Part shown: positions 36,217-44,446 of the stretch, one piece after another
Layout of the letters: each line of letters starts with the position of its first letter
Numbering within the stretch: the first letter of the stretch is position 1
NCBI RefSeq assembly: GCF_001570625.1
Contig: NZ_BBQT01000001.1
Coordinates: 124,001-188,000 of the forward strand
Direction of reading: 5' to 3'
DNA from: Syntrophomonas wolfei subsp. methylbutyratica
GTDB taxonomy: Bacteria; Bacillota; Syntrophomonadia; Syntrophomonadales; Syntrophomonadaceae
DNA length: 64,000 nucleotides
The notes under the pieces: model-generated
What the model saw: only the letters and a program-made list of their open reading frames with translations
What the model was told of the DNA's origin: nothing
Databases searched by the model: none
Position numbers and translations under genes: made by a program

Positions 36217-36762
36217 CTAATCGAAATCCGGCTCGATTAAACCGTAATTTCCGTCTTTTCTTTTATAGACTACATTTACCTCTTCGCTCTGGGGATTAAA
36301 GAAGACAAAAAAGCTGTGCCCCAAAAGGTTCATTTGCATTATGGCTTCTTCTACATCCATGGGTTTTAAGGCAAATCTCTTGCTGCGAACGACCTTAAAC
36401 TTCTCGATTTTTTCGCCCTTATCCAACTCATTCTTGATTTCCTCGGCCAGAGCTTTCTTCAGGCCTGCGCCCCGGTTGCTCCGGTAAAGCCGGGTTTTAT
36501 ACTTTTCAATCTGCTTCTCCAGCTTTTCCTCCACCATATCAATGGAGCTGTACATATCATCGCTCAATTCCTCTCCCCGGAGGATTATTCCATTCAAGGG
36601 TATAGTAACTTCGACTTTATGATCCTCTCCCTCAATTGATAAAGCTACCTGTGCCTCCTTTACATCATCGATGTATTTCTCCAACTTGGAAAGCCTCTTG
36701 GTGGTGTAATCTTTTAGAGCTTCGGTAATCTCAATGTTCCTTCCTCTGATGATAAATTTCAT
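36217..36762 (-). CDS. hpf: Ribosome hibernation promoting factor, long form
   Basis: A 181-residue long HPF that dimerises 70S ribosomes into 100S particles in stationary phase. The N-terminal RaiA-like domain starts MKFIIRGRNIEITEALKDYT and includes EAQVALSIEGEDHKVEVTIP. A charged linker follows, and the C-terminal dimerisation domain has FALKPMDVEEAIMQMNLLGH and NVVYKRKDGNYGLIEPDF. A TATAAT (minus, 36798-36793) lies 31 bp before the start. It precedes secA as in other Firmicutes. Confidence 0.95.
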   Translation of the reverse strand: MKFIIRGRNIEITEALKDYTTKRLSKLEKYIDDVKEAQVALSIEGEDHKVEVTIPLNGIILRGEELSDDMYSSIDMVEEKLEKQIEKYKTRLYRSNRGAGLKKALAEEIKNELDKGEKIEKFKVVRSKRFALKPMDVEEAIMQMNLLGHSFFVFFNPQSEEVNVVYKRKDGNYGLIEPDFD

Positions 36763-36912
36763 AGAAACACCTCTTTCCCTGTTGTTAACTATATTATACT
36801 ACTAAGCCGCCTAAAAATCCTTAGCGGAAAAGAATCTTGTCGAAACAAAGCTGGGGTAACACGGGAGTAACCAGATGACAATAAAAACCTTCCCCGCACC
36901 GCCCCAGAAATG

Positions 36913-36938
36913 TAAAAACCGGGCTTATAAAGCCCGGT
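36913..36938 (-). terminator. Terminator of the zinc-ribbon gene
   Basis: Minus strand ACCGGGCTT-tat-AAGCCCGGT followed by TTTTTAC. It lies 14 bp after the zinc-ribbon stop codon. Confidence 0.88.
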
Positions 36939-36951
36939 AATAAATTCATGA

Positions 36952-37242
36952 TTAGTATGCTGCTTCTTTTTGTTTTTGGAAACATTCCATGCAGTAGACC
37001 GGTCTGCCTTCAACTGGTCTAAAGGGAACCTCGGTCTCAGCTCCACAACCGGCACAGACTGCCGCGAACATTTCGCGCGGCCCCCGGCTATTGCTGCGAC
37101 TATTACGACGATTCACTCTACATTCCCGGCATCGTTTGGGCTCGTTTTCAAACCCTTTTTCACTGTAGAATTCCTGTTCACCAGCAGTGAAAACGAATTC
37201 CTGTCCACAATCCTGGCACACTAAAGTCTTGTCTTGAAACAT
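36952..37242 (-). CDS. Zinc-ribbon protein (zf-trcl type)
   Basis: A 96-residue protein with two CxxC...CxxC zinc ribbons: CQDCGQEFVFTAGEQEFYSE with CRECR (residues 9-45) and CAGCGAETEVPF with CMECF near the end. The first ribbon is the probable-zinc-ribbon domain found in many clostridial and cyanobacterial proteins; the function is unknown. I start at the ATG at 37242 (MFQDKTLVCQDC), with GAGG ten bases upstream, rather than the ATG 14 codons earlier. It has its own consensus promoter and terminator. Confidence 0.85.
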   Translation of the reverse strand: MFQDKTLVCQDCGQEFVFTAGEQEFYSEKGFENEPKRCRECRVNRRNSRSNSRGPREMFAAVCAGCGAETEVPFRPVEGRPVYCMECFQKQKEAAY

Positions 37243-37316
37243 GTGAAAAAAACCTCGCTTTTTTGAAATTTGCCCAATGTGCACTGGAAAAAGTAGCCCA
37301 TTAAGCCTTACGCCTA

Positions 37317-37345
37317 ATTATACTGTGAAAAGATTAAAATAGCAA
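37317..37345 (-). promoter_or_regulatory. Sigma-A promoter of the zinc-ribbon gene
   Basis: Minus strand TTGCTA (37345-37340), 17-bp spacer, TATAAT (37322-37317), about 75 bp upstream of the start. Confidence 0.78.
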
Positions 37346-37412
37346 GAAATAACGCAATTATTCCTTAGCCATGAGCAAGCAGGAGGACAAAAATTATTGT
37401 CCTCTCTCCCCA

Positions 37413-37889
37413 TCAACTATCAATTTTATGCTCCATGGATTGCTTGTAGGCCTGGCTGGCCTGCCGGCTGCTGCTTCGGGGCCCTTTTTTCCGTTGGGAA
37501 TTTATGGCCTGCTGCATGAGTTCCTGACTTCGTTGATCCTTTTCACTAATCATTTCTAAAAGCTTGCTTAGATTGCTTATTTGTTCTTTTAGAGCCTGAT
37601 ACTGCTCAGATTCCAATTTATTCTCCAACTGGCTCAGAACAAATCCTTCTAAACCCAGCTCTTTTACTATTCTCTGTTGAAGATTCCTATTTTCCTGGTT
37701 ATTCTGGTTTATCTCCTCTAAAAGCTTATTTCTACGAGCAAGCAGGACTTCTATCTCATCTGCATATACCTTGCCCCGGTTTTTTTCCAGAATAGCCAGC
37801 TGTTCACCGGCTAAATCCAACATACGAAAATAACTCTGCCTTTGCTGCTTAAAACTTTCAATTATTCTTAAAATAATTTCCCTGGTCAT
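37413..37889 (-). CDS. FlgN-like flagellar chaperone candidate
   Basis: A 158-residue all-helical protein. The start is the ATG at 37889 (MTREIILRIIESFKQ), with a GGGGA about 12 bases upstream; a longer frame overlaps the preceding gene. The pattern LDLAGEQLAILEKNRGKVYA followed by IEVLLARRNKLLEEINQ is typical of FlgN chaperones that carry hook-associated proteins to the export gate. The C-terminus is charged and low in complexity (RKKGPRSSSRQAS). The assignment rests on its helix pattern and its place behind fliS, not on catalytic residues. Confidence 0.55.
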   Translation of the reverse strand: MTREIILRIIESFKQQRQSYFRMLDLAGEQLAILEKNRGKVYADEIEVLLARRNKLLEEINQNNQENRNLQQRIVKELGLEGFVLSQLENKLESEQYQALKEQISNLSKLLEMISEKDQRSQELMQQAINSQRKKGPRSSSRQASQAYKQSMEHKIDS

Positions 37890-37926
37890 TATAAAATTAT
37901 TCCCCAATCTGCCATATTTCAACCCG

Positions 37927-38406
37927 CTATTTTTTCTGGTCAAAAAACCAGCCGTCTGAGCAGGTGTCGACATACAAGTAGGCATTCGAAGCTGCCTGGC
38001 TTCTTTTCAGATCGGCCAGCCCTTTTTCCGCTTCCTGGCGCGAGTTCAGGATGATTTTTCGTCCTACCTCATCATGAGCCTGAATCTCTCTAATTATAGC
38101 GATAATTTCTTGTATTACTTTATCATGTGCTTCCGCTTGCTGTTTTCCCAGAGAAAGCGGGAATTCAACCCGGCTATTTTTACTGCTTACTGTATTGTCC
38201 CTATTTTCCCCTTGATTTATCTCCGACATCAGGAGATCAATCCCTTCCATTATTTCCTGGCGTTTTTGGAATAGATTCAGCATCTCCTGGCCAAGGTCTT
38301 TATCAGCATTAATGCTTCGAGCCAGCAACAACTGCTCCTTGGATAGCAGGAGCAAATCACCGTATAATCCCCGGGCTTTTTCAATTGGCAACATCACTTC
38401 CATCAA
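37927..38406 (-). CDS. FliT/FlgN-like flagellar protein
   Basis: A 159-residue helical protein. It begins at the first of two ATGs (38406) with GGAGAGG eight bases upstream. LLLLSKEQLLLARSINADKD and LFQKRQEIMEGIDLLMSEIN fit the FliT/FlgN chaperone pattern. The second half (VIQEIIAIIREIQAHDEVGR) is another amphipathic helix. It lies between fliS and the FlgN-like gene, a usual place for FliT. The two neighbouring helical proteins probably escort different flagellar export substrates. Confidence 0.5.
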   Translation of the reverse strand: MMEVMLPIEKARGLYGDLLLLSKEQLLLARSINADKDLGQEMLNLFQKRQEIMEGIDLLMSEINQGENRDNTVSSKNSRVEFPLSLGKQQAEAHDKVIQEIIAIIREIQAHDEVGRKIILNSRQEAEKGLADLKRSQAASNAYLYVDTCSDGWFFDQKK

Positions 38407-38540
38407 TCAACCCTACCTCTCCCGCTAATACCAGCAACTCCCTTACGCCAGTTAATTAGCGAAGAGACTCACCAACTGCTTCGTCATTTCTTCACCTTTT
38501 CTAATAATAATCGAAATTATCGGGAAAACACTTCGCTTGT

Positions 38541-39041
38541 TTAACCGGTAACATTAATCCCTTTGGGTACATTGGCAGCAACCGGGTTTACCGGTTTGGC
38601 ACTCCATGCTGCGGTAGGAGCCGGAGCGGCTGGCACTGAAGCAATCCTGCTCTCCTGGTGAGTGCTGCTCTTCAGTGTGTTAATAGCCTCCTGCCAGGTT
38701 CCCTTCAATTCCAGCAAGAATTCCTCCACCTCGTCCAGTATCGCAATTTCTTTTTGAGCATTCGCCTGGGTAAGGCGGTGGTAGAAATACTCATAAAGAA
38801 GAAACAAGTTTCCGGATATTTCATATTCCATATTCAAAGTAGTCATCAGCTCTACAATAATTTCTTCAGCCCTCAATATTTGCTCGTGAGCCCGGTTTAT
38901 GTCCTTTTCTTTTATGGCCTTCCTGGCATTATCTATGTTTTTTATGGCCGCATCATAGAGCATAAGCAACAACTTTTCCGGAGCAACGGTTTCCACCACG
39001 GATTTCTTGTATTGATTATAAGCCTGAGCATTCATACTCAT
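38541..39041 (-). CDS. fliS: Flagellin export chaperone FliS
   Basis: A 166-residue FliS, which binds the flagellin C-terminus and delivers it to FlhA. The N-terminal AYNQYKKSVVETVAPEKLLL and LMLYDAAIKNIDNARKAI are diagnostic. The alpha-helical bundle runs to LKGTWQEAI; the C-terminal 35 residues (PAAPAPTAAWSAKPVNP) are an unstructured extension longer than usual. GAGG precedes the ATG. It is preceded by a sigma-28-type promoter, as expected for a late flagellar gene. Confidence 0.94.
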   Translation of the reverse strand: MSMNAQAYNQYKKSVVETVAPEKLLLMLYDAAIKNIDNARKAIKEKDINRAHEQILRAEEIIVELMTTLNMEYEISGNLFLLYEYFYHRLTQANAQKEIAILDEVEEFLLELKGTWQEAINTLKSSTHQESRIASVPAAPAPTAAWSAKPVNPVAANVPKGINVTG

Positions 39042-39106
39042 CTTTCAACCTCCCCGCGATATGATATCGACCATGGACTATGGGCCTATAAATAGGCCTA
39101 TGAACA

Positions 39107-39134
39107 ATATCGAGTGATGCCGGCAAAAACTTTA
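39107..39134 (-). promoter_or_regulatory. Sigma-28 (SigD/FliA) promoter of fliS
   Basis: Minus strand TAAAGTTT (39134-39127), 12 bp, CTCGATAT (39114-39107). The -35 matches the TAAAGTTT consensus fully; the -10 matches GCCGATAT at six of eight positions with one base more spacing than usual. A GGCCTAT-aa-ATAGGCC hairpin lies just downstream in the leader. Confidence 0.65.
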
Positions 39135-39165
39135 TACAGATTGGTAAAATTAGGACCACCAGCGC

Positions 39166-40317
39166 CTACTCCCGATGACTGCCGGCTAAAACATGATGAA
39201 TCACGTAATCCTGTTCTTCCCGCTTCAGTCCAGGGAAAATGGGCAGGCTGATTTCTCGCCGGTAGAAATCCTCTGCCACCGGGAAATCACCAGGACCGTA
39301 AGCGTAGTTTTTGCGGTAGTAGGGCTGCAGGTGCACCGGGATATAATGCACTTGTACTCCTATTTCCCGCTCCCGCAGATAAGAGAATAGTTTCCGGCGA
39401 TCAATCCCGGACGATAAGAGCAAAGGATAGAGATGATAGGCATGGCGATCACCAGCAACAGGCTGCGGCGGAATATTCAACTGCTTCATGCCGGCAAAGG
39501 CCCGGTCATAATAGCGGGCTATCCGCTGCCGTTCCTCCACAAAATTCTCCAATTTCTTCAACTGGGAAATACCCAGAGCTGCCTGGATATCGCTCAAGCG
39601 GAAATTATAACCCAGGCTTTGCATTTCATAGTACCAGGGTCCGTAGTTTTCCATCATCCGGGAGGCATCACGCACTATTCCATGGCTGCGAAATCGCCGC
39701 AGCCGCTCCTGCAGCTCCGGGTTATTCGTTAACACCATTCCTCCTTCCCCGGTAGTAATATGTTTTACCGGGTGGAAACTCAAAATGCTCATATCCGCAT
39801 CCTGGCCTACCGCTCGCCCCTGCCTCCACGCCCCCAGGGCATGAGCGGCATCCTCTATAATCAGGAGATTATGCTTCCGGGCTATTTCCTTTATCACGCT
39901 CATATCCACCGGATAACCGGCATAATCCACTGGAACAATGGCCCGGCTGCGAGGAGTAATAGCCGCTTCAATCAGCTGCGGGTCAATACAATAGCTGTTA
40001 ATATCCATATCCACAAAAACCGGGCGGGCACCTGTGTAAATAGCCGCATTGGCCGTAGCCAGAAATGTTATAGGGGAAGTAATCACTTCATCCCCCGGCC
40101 CTATCCGGGCAGCATAAATGGCGGCATGCAAAGCCGAGGTGCCGCTGTTAAAGGCCACCGCATAGGACACCCCGCAGTAGGCGGCCACCTGTTTTTCAAA
40201 CTCCTCTCCCCAGGGTCCCTGGGTGATCCAAGCAGAGCGTAAAACTTCTACAACCGCATCAATATCATCCTGCTCTATGTTTTGCCTGCCATAAGGGATA
40301 AAACCATCTATTGCCAT
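39166..40317 (-). CDS. pseC: UDP-4-amino-4,6-dideoxy-N-acetyl-altrosamine transaminase PseC
   Basis: A 383-residue PLP aminotransferase of the DegT/DnrJ/EryC1 fold, second step of pseudaminic acid synthesis. IPYGRQNIEQDDIDAVVEVL is the N-terminus; the PLP lysine is in LSFHPVKHITTGEGGMVLTN, the PseC form of this motif. FLATANAAIYTGARPVFVDM and LIIEDAAHALGAWRQG are also typical. It acts on the product of PseB, which is encoded at 42.7 kb. It lies downstream of an SDR epimerase and a heptamer array. Confidence 0.9.
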   Translation of the reverse strand: MAIDGFIPYGRQNIEQDDIDAVVEVLRSAWITQGPWGEEFEKQVAAYCGVSYAVAFNSGTSALHAAIYAARIGPGDEVITSPITFLATANAAIYTGARPVFVDMDINSYCIDPQLIEAAITPRSRAIVPVDYAGYPVDMSVIKEIARKHNLLIIEDAAHALGAWRQGRAVGQDADMSILSFHPVKHITTGEGGMVLTNNPELQERLRRFRSHGIVRDASRMMENYGPWYYEMQSLGYNFRLSDIQAALGISQLKKLENFVEERQRIARYYDRAFAGMKQLNIPPQPVAGDRHAYHLYPLLLSSGIDRRKLFSYLREREIGVQVHYIPVHLQPYYRKNYAYGPGDFPVAEDFYRREISLPIFPGLKREEQDYVIHHVLAGSHRE

Positions 40318-40340
40318 GTTTCAAACTACCTCTTTTCCCC

Positions 40341-40377
40341 TGACATCCGCTATCCGTCTTCTGTCTTCCGTCATCCG
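40341..40377 (-). repeat. CGGAWGA heptanucleotide array 4 (SDR epimerase 3' end)
   Basis: Minus strand CGGATGA, CGGAAGA, CAGAAGA, CGGATAG, CGGATGT. The TGA in the first unit is the stop codon of the epimerase gene. Confidence 0.75.
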
Positions 40378-41303
40378 GCAATCATCCACTCCCGGGTTCT
40401 TTGCAACCCTTCTTCCAAGCTTATCCGGGGCTGCCAATCCAGCAATTCGCGGGCTTTACTATAGTCGCAAAGCAGTTTTTGGATTTCGCTCTGGGGATGA
40501 ATATGAGCAACATGCCTGATGTTTCCGGCATTACCGCCTATCATCCGGGCCAGCTCGTTGACGCTGATATCCCGCCCCAACCCAGCATTAAGCACTTGCC
40601 CATTCGCCCGTTTGTCCATACCTGCCCGGATAACAAAATCGGCGCAATCCTCCGCATAGAGTAGATCACGGGTCTGGGTGCCATCCCCGTATATATTGAG
40701 CTCTTTTCCGGCCAGTTCCCGCTGAATAAAAATGGCTACCACCCCACCCTCGCCGGAGGATTTCTGGAAAGGTCCATAGGTATTGAAGGGCCGAACTACT
40801 ACTGTGGGCAGGCCATAGGCGTAATAATAGGAAAGGGTCAGGGCCTCTCCCGCCAGCTTGCTGGCCGCGTAAGGTGAAGCCGGTTTAACCGGGTGCTCCT
40901 CAGTGATGCCGGTCTCATCCATGCTGCGCTCGTAAACCATGCAGGTAGACATAAATACCATCTTTATGTTCTGCCGCCGGCATTCTTCCAATATGTTGAA
41001 AGTTCCGGTCACATCATTATCAAAAGTTGTACGGGGATCATCTATGGAATCCTGCACATTGATGCTGGCCGCCAGGTGATAGACCAGATCAACCCCCCCG
41101 GCAAACACCTGCTCCAACTTATCCCGTTCCTTGATATCTCCCTCTATAAACAAGAAATCAGGGCTATCCCTGAATTCATCTATATTCATTAACCTGCCAT
41201 TGGATAAATCGTCCAGGGCAACTACCCGCTGACCTTCCGCCAGCAGTTTTTTAACCACCCATCTTCCGATAAACCCGGCTCCACCGGTAACCAGAATGTT
41301 CAC
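40371..41303 (-). CDS. NAD-dependent sugar-nucleotide epimerase/dehydratase
   Basis: A 310-residue extended SDR enzyme. The Rossmann motif is VTGGAGFIGRWVVKKL at the start, DLVYHLAASINVQDSIDD follows, and the catalytic tyrosine and lysine are in YAASKLAGE. Family members epimerise or dehydrate NDP-sugars; this one resembles UDP-glucose/UDP-GlcNAc 4-epimerases more than PseB. Its role in the glycan is unknown: it may feed a second sugar. The gene ends in the heptamer array (WMIAG then TGA). Confidence 0.82.
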   Translation of the reverse strand: MNILVTGGAGFIGRWVVKKLLAEGQRVVALDDLSNGRLMNIDEFRDSPDFLFIEGDIKERDKLEQVFAGGVDLVYHLAASINVQDSIDDPRTTFDNDVTGTFNILEECRRQNIKMVFMSTCMVYERSMDETGITEEHPVKPASPYAASKLAGEALTLSYYYAYGLPTVVVRPFNTYGPFQKSSGEGGVVAIFIQRELAGKELNIYGDGTQTRDLLYAEDCADFVIRAGMDKRANGQVLNAGLGRDISVNELARMIGGNAGNIRHVAHIHPQSEIQKLLCDYSKARELLDWQPRISLEEGLQRTREWMIAG

Positions 41304-41402
41304 AGATATTCCTCCCAGTATACCATACTATTTTATTCCATATAGGCCTCGCAAAGCAGCCCCACTCCCATCATACAGGAAATTACGGAACTAAATCAAA
41401 AT

Positions 41403-41774
41403 CTAAACAATTTTGTTTACAAACAAGCCCACCACTTCATTCATCATCTCTTTTAGTTTTTCCGCCATCTCCAGCATATAGTCCGGCGGTATTTTCCTAA
41501 TAACTTCTTTGGTTTCACTATCAACAACCTTAACCTGGTAAGAATCACTGTCCTTGTAGGGCTGAAATTCAAGATGAAAGTTGGCAATCCTCATGACCTC
41601 GTTTAATATGCCGGCAACTTCCTCCATCTTCTTTGCATTCTCGGCATTCAACGACAAAGAATCGGCACTTATTTTTTCCTTCTTGGCTTCTTTTGCCTCT
41701 ACAGCCTCTCCAACCGGCTTTACTACCTTTACGGGGGAATAATCCGCTGCAGTCCCTTGCATATCTACCCGCAT
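41403..41774 (-). CDS. flaG: FlaG-family flagellar protein
   Basis: A 123-residue FlaG. The start is the ATG at 41774 (MRVDMQGTAADYSPVKV), with AAGGAGG eight bases upstream. The conserved C-terminal domain is YQVKVVDSETKEVIRKIPPD, preceded by FHLEFQPYKDSD. FlaG proteins affect filament length in Campylobacter and others and are encoded near fliD/fliS. A longer open frame upstream overlaps the neighbouring FlaG gene and lacks a ribosome site. A second divergent FlaG gene lies directly upstream. Confidence 0.85.
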   Translation of the reverse strand: MRVDMQGTAADYSPVKVVKPVGEAVEAKEAKKEKISADSLSLNAENAKKMEEVAGILNEVMRIANFHLEFQPYKDSDSYQVKVVDSETKEVIRKIPPDYMLEMAEKLKEMMNEVVGLFVNKIV

Positions 41775-41860
41775 CTTGCCCGCCTCCTTGCGATAAATTA
41801 AATCTAGTTTTATTATCGATATTTTAAGTGGAGAATTTACTGTTTTACACTTAATAATTA

Positions 41861-42268
41861 TCAAGCCACTTCATCCACAAATATCCCCAATAGTTTACAA
41901 TAGGTTTCAATCCTTTCCTTTATCAAGGCAGATAACCTCAACATCTGCTCCGGGGGTATTTCTCTGATAACTTCCTTGGTTTCGTCATCAATCAATTTAA
42001 CTTGAATACGCTCACTATCCTTGTCGATTCTAAACTGCAGATGATACTTGGACAAAACCAGCAATTTATTGCTTTCATTAAGAGCTGTCAGCCAATCTTT
42101 CTTATCCGGTTTATTATTGATCGGTACCAGGCTAAGGCTCGGGTGGTTCTCTTGCTTACTTTTTTCCTCATCCTTTTTTTTAGAGTTAACAACATAAAGC
42201 CGTTCCAAGCTTCCTTGTTTTACCTCCTCCAATGAGATTTTGGCCTGTGCTATCATTTTCACATTCAC
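41861..42268 (-). CDS. Second FlaG-family protein
   Basis: A 135-residue paralogue of the previous gene. The shared domain is YHLQFRIDKDSERIQVKLID then DETKEVIREIPPEQMLRLSA; the N-terminal half is unrelated and charged (NSKKKDEEKSKQENHPS). Two adjacent FlaG genes suggest duplication and divergence, perhaps for two filament types or a length-tuning pair. The ATG at 42268 has GGGAAGG upstream. Confidence 0.8.
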   Translation of the reverse strand: MNVKMIAQAKISLEEVKQGSLERLYVVNSKKKDEEKSKQENHPSLSLVPINNKPDKKDWLTALNESNKLLVLSKYHLQFRIDKDSERIQVKLIDDETKEVIREIPPEQMLRLSALIKERIETYCKLLGIFVDEVA

Positions 42269-42334
42269 ACCTTCCCAGAATGTTTATAGCAGCTTTACTA
42301 AGGATTGATATCCGGGGCTTTAAGCATTTTTACC

Positions 42335-42700
42335 TTAAGAATCCTTATAGGGTTTTAAGCCCTTCTCCAATTCATATTGCCATTTTATAAAATTAGGCAG
42401 CAGGTCATACTGCAATTCCACATGGGCCTTTTCCAGGTCATTGGATTGGTAGGCAAGCAACATTAAATCCAAACAATTCTGGAAATTCAAGCTTACCTTC
42501 TCAAGCGTTATTCCCTGCTCTTCGGGCAACTGCTCCAAAAGAGATTGAACCAGGGTAAAAGCCTCAAGTATATCCTGGAAAAGATAAAAAGTGCTTTCCA
42601 GGTGTCCTGCGGCCATTCTTCGATTAATATGATCCAAAGCTTCCAACATCGTATGGGAAAGATCCATCATTTCTCGAGCAATTGAATATAAAGAACTCAT
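42335..42700 (-). CDS. Unrecognised small helical protein of the flagellar locus
   Basis: A 121-residue protein I cannot place in a family. It is all-helical and acidic (FYLFQDILEAFTLVQSLLEQ, LEKAHVELQYDLLPNFIKWQ), with no signal or membrane segment. The size and pattern resemble flagellar chaperones of the FliS/FliT type. GGGAG precedes the ATG. It lies between pseB and the FlaG pair, all read in the same direction, so a role in flagellar export or assembly is reasonable but not shown. Confidence 0.6.
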   Translation of the reverse strand: MSSLYSIAREMMDLSHTMLEALDHINRRMAAGHLESTFYLFQDILEAFTLVQSLLEQLPEEQGITLEKVSLNFQNCLDLMLLAYQSNDLEKAHVELQYDLLPNFIKWQYELEKGLKPYKDS

Positions 42701-42717
42701 CTTATCTCCCTTTCATT

Positions 42718-43743
42718 TCATAGCTCAGCAGCGCTGTTTCCATTTAGCATAGCCTTAATATCCGCCAGTCTCATGAGTCCTGCGCCGGTAGAGCTATATG
42801 TGCCAATCTCAGGCAATCTGGTATTTGCATAGCGCTCCTGATACTGCCGGCGGTCATAATCATACGGCAGGATAAGAAAAATCTTATCCGTTTCCAGCGC
42901 CCGGGCGCTTTCTTCCTCGCTCATTAACTCTTCATACATCTTCTCCCCGGGCCGCAGGCCGATTATGCTCATTTCCACATCCTTGCCCGAATTCTCTAAC
43001 ACCGCCCGGGCCAGGTCGCCAATCCTTAAAACCGGCATCTTAAATACAAAAGTCTCACCGCCCCGCGACATAGCCAAAGATTCCAAAATCAAATCAACCG
43101 CACGGTCGGCACTCATGAAAAAGCGAGTCATATCAGGGTCGGTCACCGTAACCGGTCCCCCCCGCGCAATCTGCTTTTCAAAGAGCGGAACCACCGAACC
43201 CCGGCTATTAATAATGTTGCCGAAACGTACAGAAAGAAACTTGATTTGCCGGGGACCCTTCCAATGGTCGGCGGACGATATCAGCCTTTCCGCCAGCAAT
43301 TTGCTGGCCCCCATAGTATTGGTAGGGGAAGCCGCCTTATCGGTGCTGGTATAGACCACTGCAGAAACACCTGTTTCCATGGCACACTCGATTACATTCT
43401 GGGTTCCCATCACATTGGTCTTAACCGCTTCCGAAGGATTATATTCGCAGGCCGGTACATGCTTTAAAGCAGCCAGGTGAAATACTATATCTATATCTTC
43501 CATCGATCTCTTCAAACGTTCCTTGTCCCTGACATCACCCAGGAAAAAACGCATCCGTTTCATGTCCAGGCCATGATAGGCAAAATGCTCCTGTATAGTA
43601 AACTGTTTATGTTCATCACGGGAGTAAATGCGGACTACCGCCGCCTCCAGTTCCAGCAATCTTTGGGCCAGCTTCTTCCCCACCGTCCCCGTACCCCCGG
43701 TTACCAGAACCTTCTTATCCCGAATCGTCTCGCTTATGTTCAT
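42718..43743 (-). CDS. pseB: UDP-N-acetylglucosamine 4,6-dehydratase (inverting) PseB
   Basis: A 341-residue SDR enzyme, first step of the pseudaminic acid pathway: removal of water from UDP-GlcNAc with inversion at C5. The Rossmann motif is LVTGGTGTVGKKLAQRLL; RDEHKQFTIQEHF and FHLAALKHVPACEYNPSEAV are PseB/FlaA1-type sequences; the active-site region is YTSTDKAASPTNTMGASKLL, with lysine in place of the usual tyrosine. The start is the ATG at 43743 (GAGGAG eight bases upstream). It ends 18 bp before the small helical gene. Confidence 0.92.
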   Translation of the reverse strand: MNISETIRDKKVLVTGGTGTVGKKLAQRLLELEAAVVRIYSRDEHKQFTIQEHFAYHGLDMKRMRFFLGDVRDKERLKRSMEDIDIVFHLAALKHVPACEYNPSEAVKTNVMGTQNVIECAMETGVSAVVYTSTDKAASPTNTMGASKLLAERLISSADHWKGPRQIKFLSVRFGNIINSRGSVVPLFEKQIARGGPVTVTDPDMTRFFMSADRAVDLILESLAMSRGGETFVFKMPVLRIGDLARAVLENSGKDVEMSIIGLRPGEKMYEELMSEEESARALETDKIFLILPYDYDRRQYQERYANTRLPEIGTYSSTGAGLMRLADIKAMLNGNSAAEL

Positions 43744-43750
43744 ATTTGCT

Positions 43751-44093
43751 TCTCCTCGTCTCAACCAGCAGTATAGCTGCAACTACCTGCTCTCCCAAAC
43801 CATCAAGCTGCCCACGACCGGACCGGTCACATATTACCAGTACCGGTACAGCACAAGCAAGCAGTTCGTAAATGATACTCCTGCTGTTAATAGATATATC
43901 GCAAAATTCCATCGAATCCTTTATTGCAGGATTGAAACGTAGGCTGCAACTGCCAGCAAAGCCGGTACACCACAGGCCGCCAGCTCAAAGTAGTGCTTCC
44001 GGCGGCAATGATAGATATATCACAATTGCAATTCTCCGGATTTCTGCTCAAAAAATAACTTCAGCCCCCAGCTTGCCAAGCTCCCGGTAATTG
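43751..44093 (-). pseudogene. Scrambled pseG pseudogene
   Basis: Three blocks match the intact pseG at 45.9-46.9 kb. Block 1 (to about 43935) reads MEFCDISINSRSIIYELLAC and ends ...VVAAILL, a diverged pseG C-terminus with about 50 residues deleted. Block 2 (about 43953-44030) repeats the middle region, with GCCGGTACACCACAGGCCGC. Block 3 (44031-44093) is the pseG N-terminal part, nearly identical over TTTCTGCTCAAAAAATAACT. No block makes a full protein. The gap 43744-44188 holds nothing else. Confidence 0.85.
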
Positions 44094-44188
44094 TACTACA
44101 GACATCAAGAGCACCATCAGGCAATATTTCCCTTTTTATTGCGTGTCTTCTTATAGAAATTAAGTTATACTTTTAAAAGGGGTGTGTT

Positions 44189-44446
44189 ATGAATCCAAAA
44201 AAACTTTTGAAGAAAATCTTTAACAACAATCGCAATATTCGCTTTGCTGATATGATAAAGTTAGTTACAGCCTATGGATTTGAACTTAAACGTATAAATG
44301 GGAGTCATCACATTTTTGTTCATCCCGCACTTAAAGAAATTATCAACCTTCAGGAAATTGATGGCAAGATAAAACCATATCAACTGAACCAGTTTTTAAC
44401 CCTGGTTGAAAAATATAACCTGCAAATGGAGGGCGAAGAAGATTGA
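44189..44446 (+). CDS. hicA: HicA-family mRNA interferase toxin
   Basis: An 85-residue HicA with a double-stranded-RNA-binding-like fold. The catalytic histidine region is GFELKRINGSHHIFVHPAL. The N-terminus is longer than in the shortest HicA proteins (about 60 residues) but typical for clostridial ones. AAAAGGGG precedes the ATG. It overlaps hicB by four bases. Family toxins cleave mRNA and halt growth until neutralised by HicB. The pair is on the plus strand inside a minus-strand locus, so it was probably inserted. Confidence 0.88.
   Translation: MNPKKLLKKIFNNNRNIRFADMIKLVTAYGFELKRINGSHHIFVHPALKEIINLQEIDGKIKPYQLNQFLTLVEKYNLQMEGEED

Noticed and set aside
42268-42334. Sigma-28 promoter in front of the second FlaG gene (TAAA and GGATAT)
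   Set aside because: Spacing is two bases short and the -10 is poor; far weaker than the fliS promoter.
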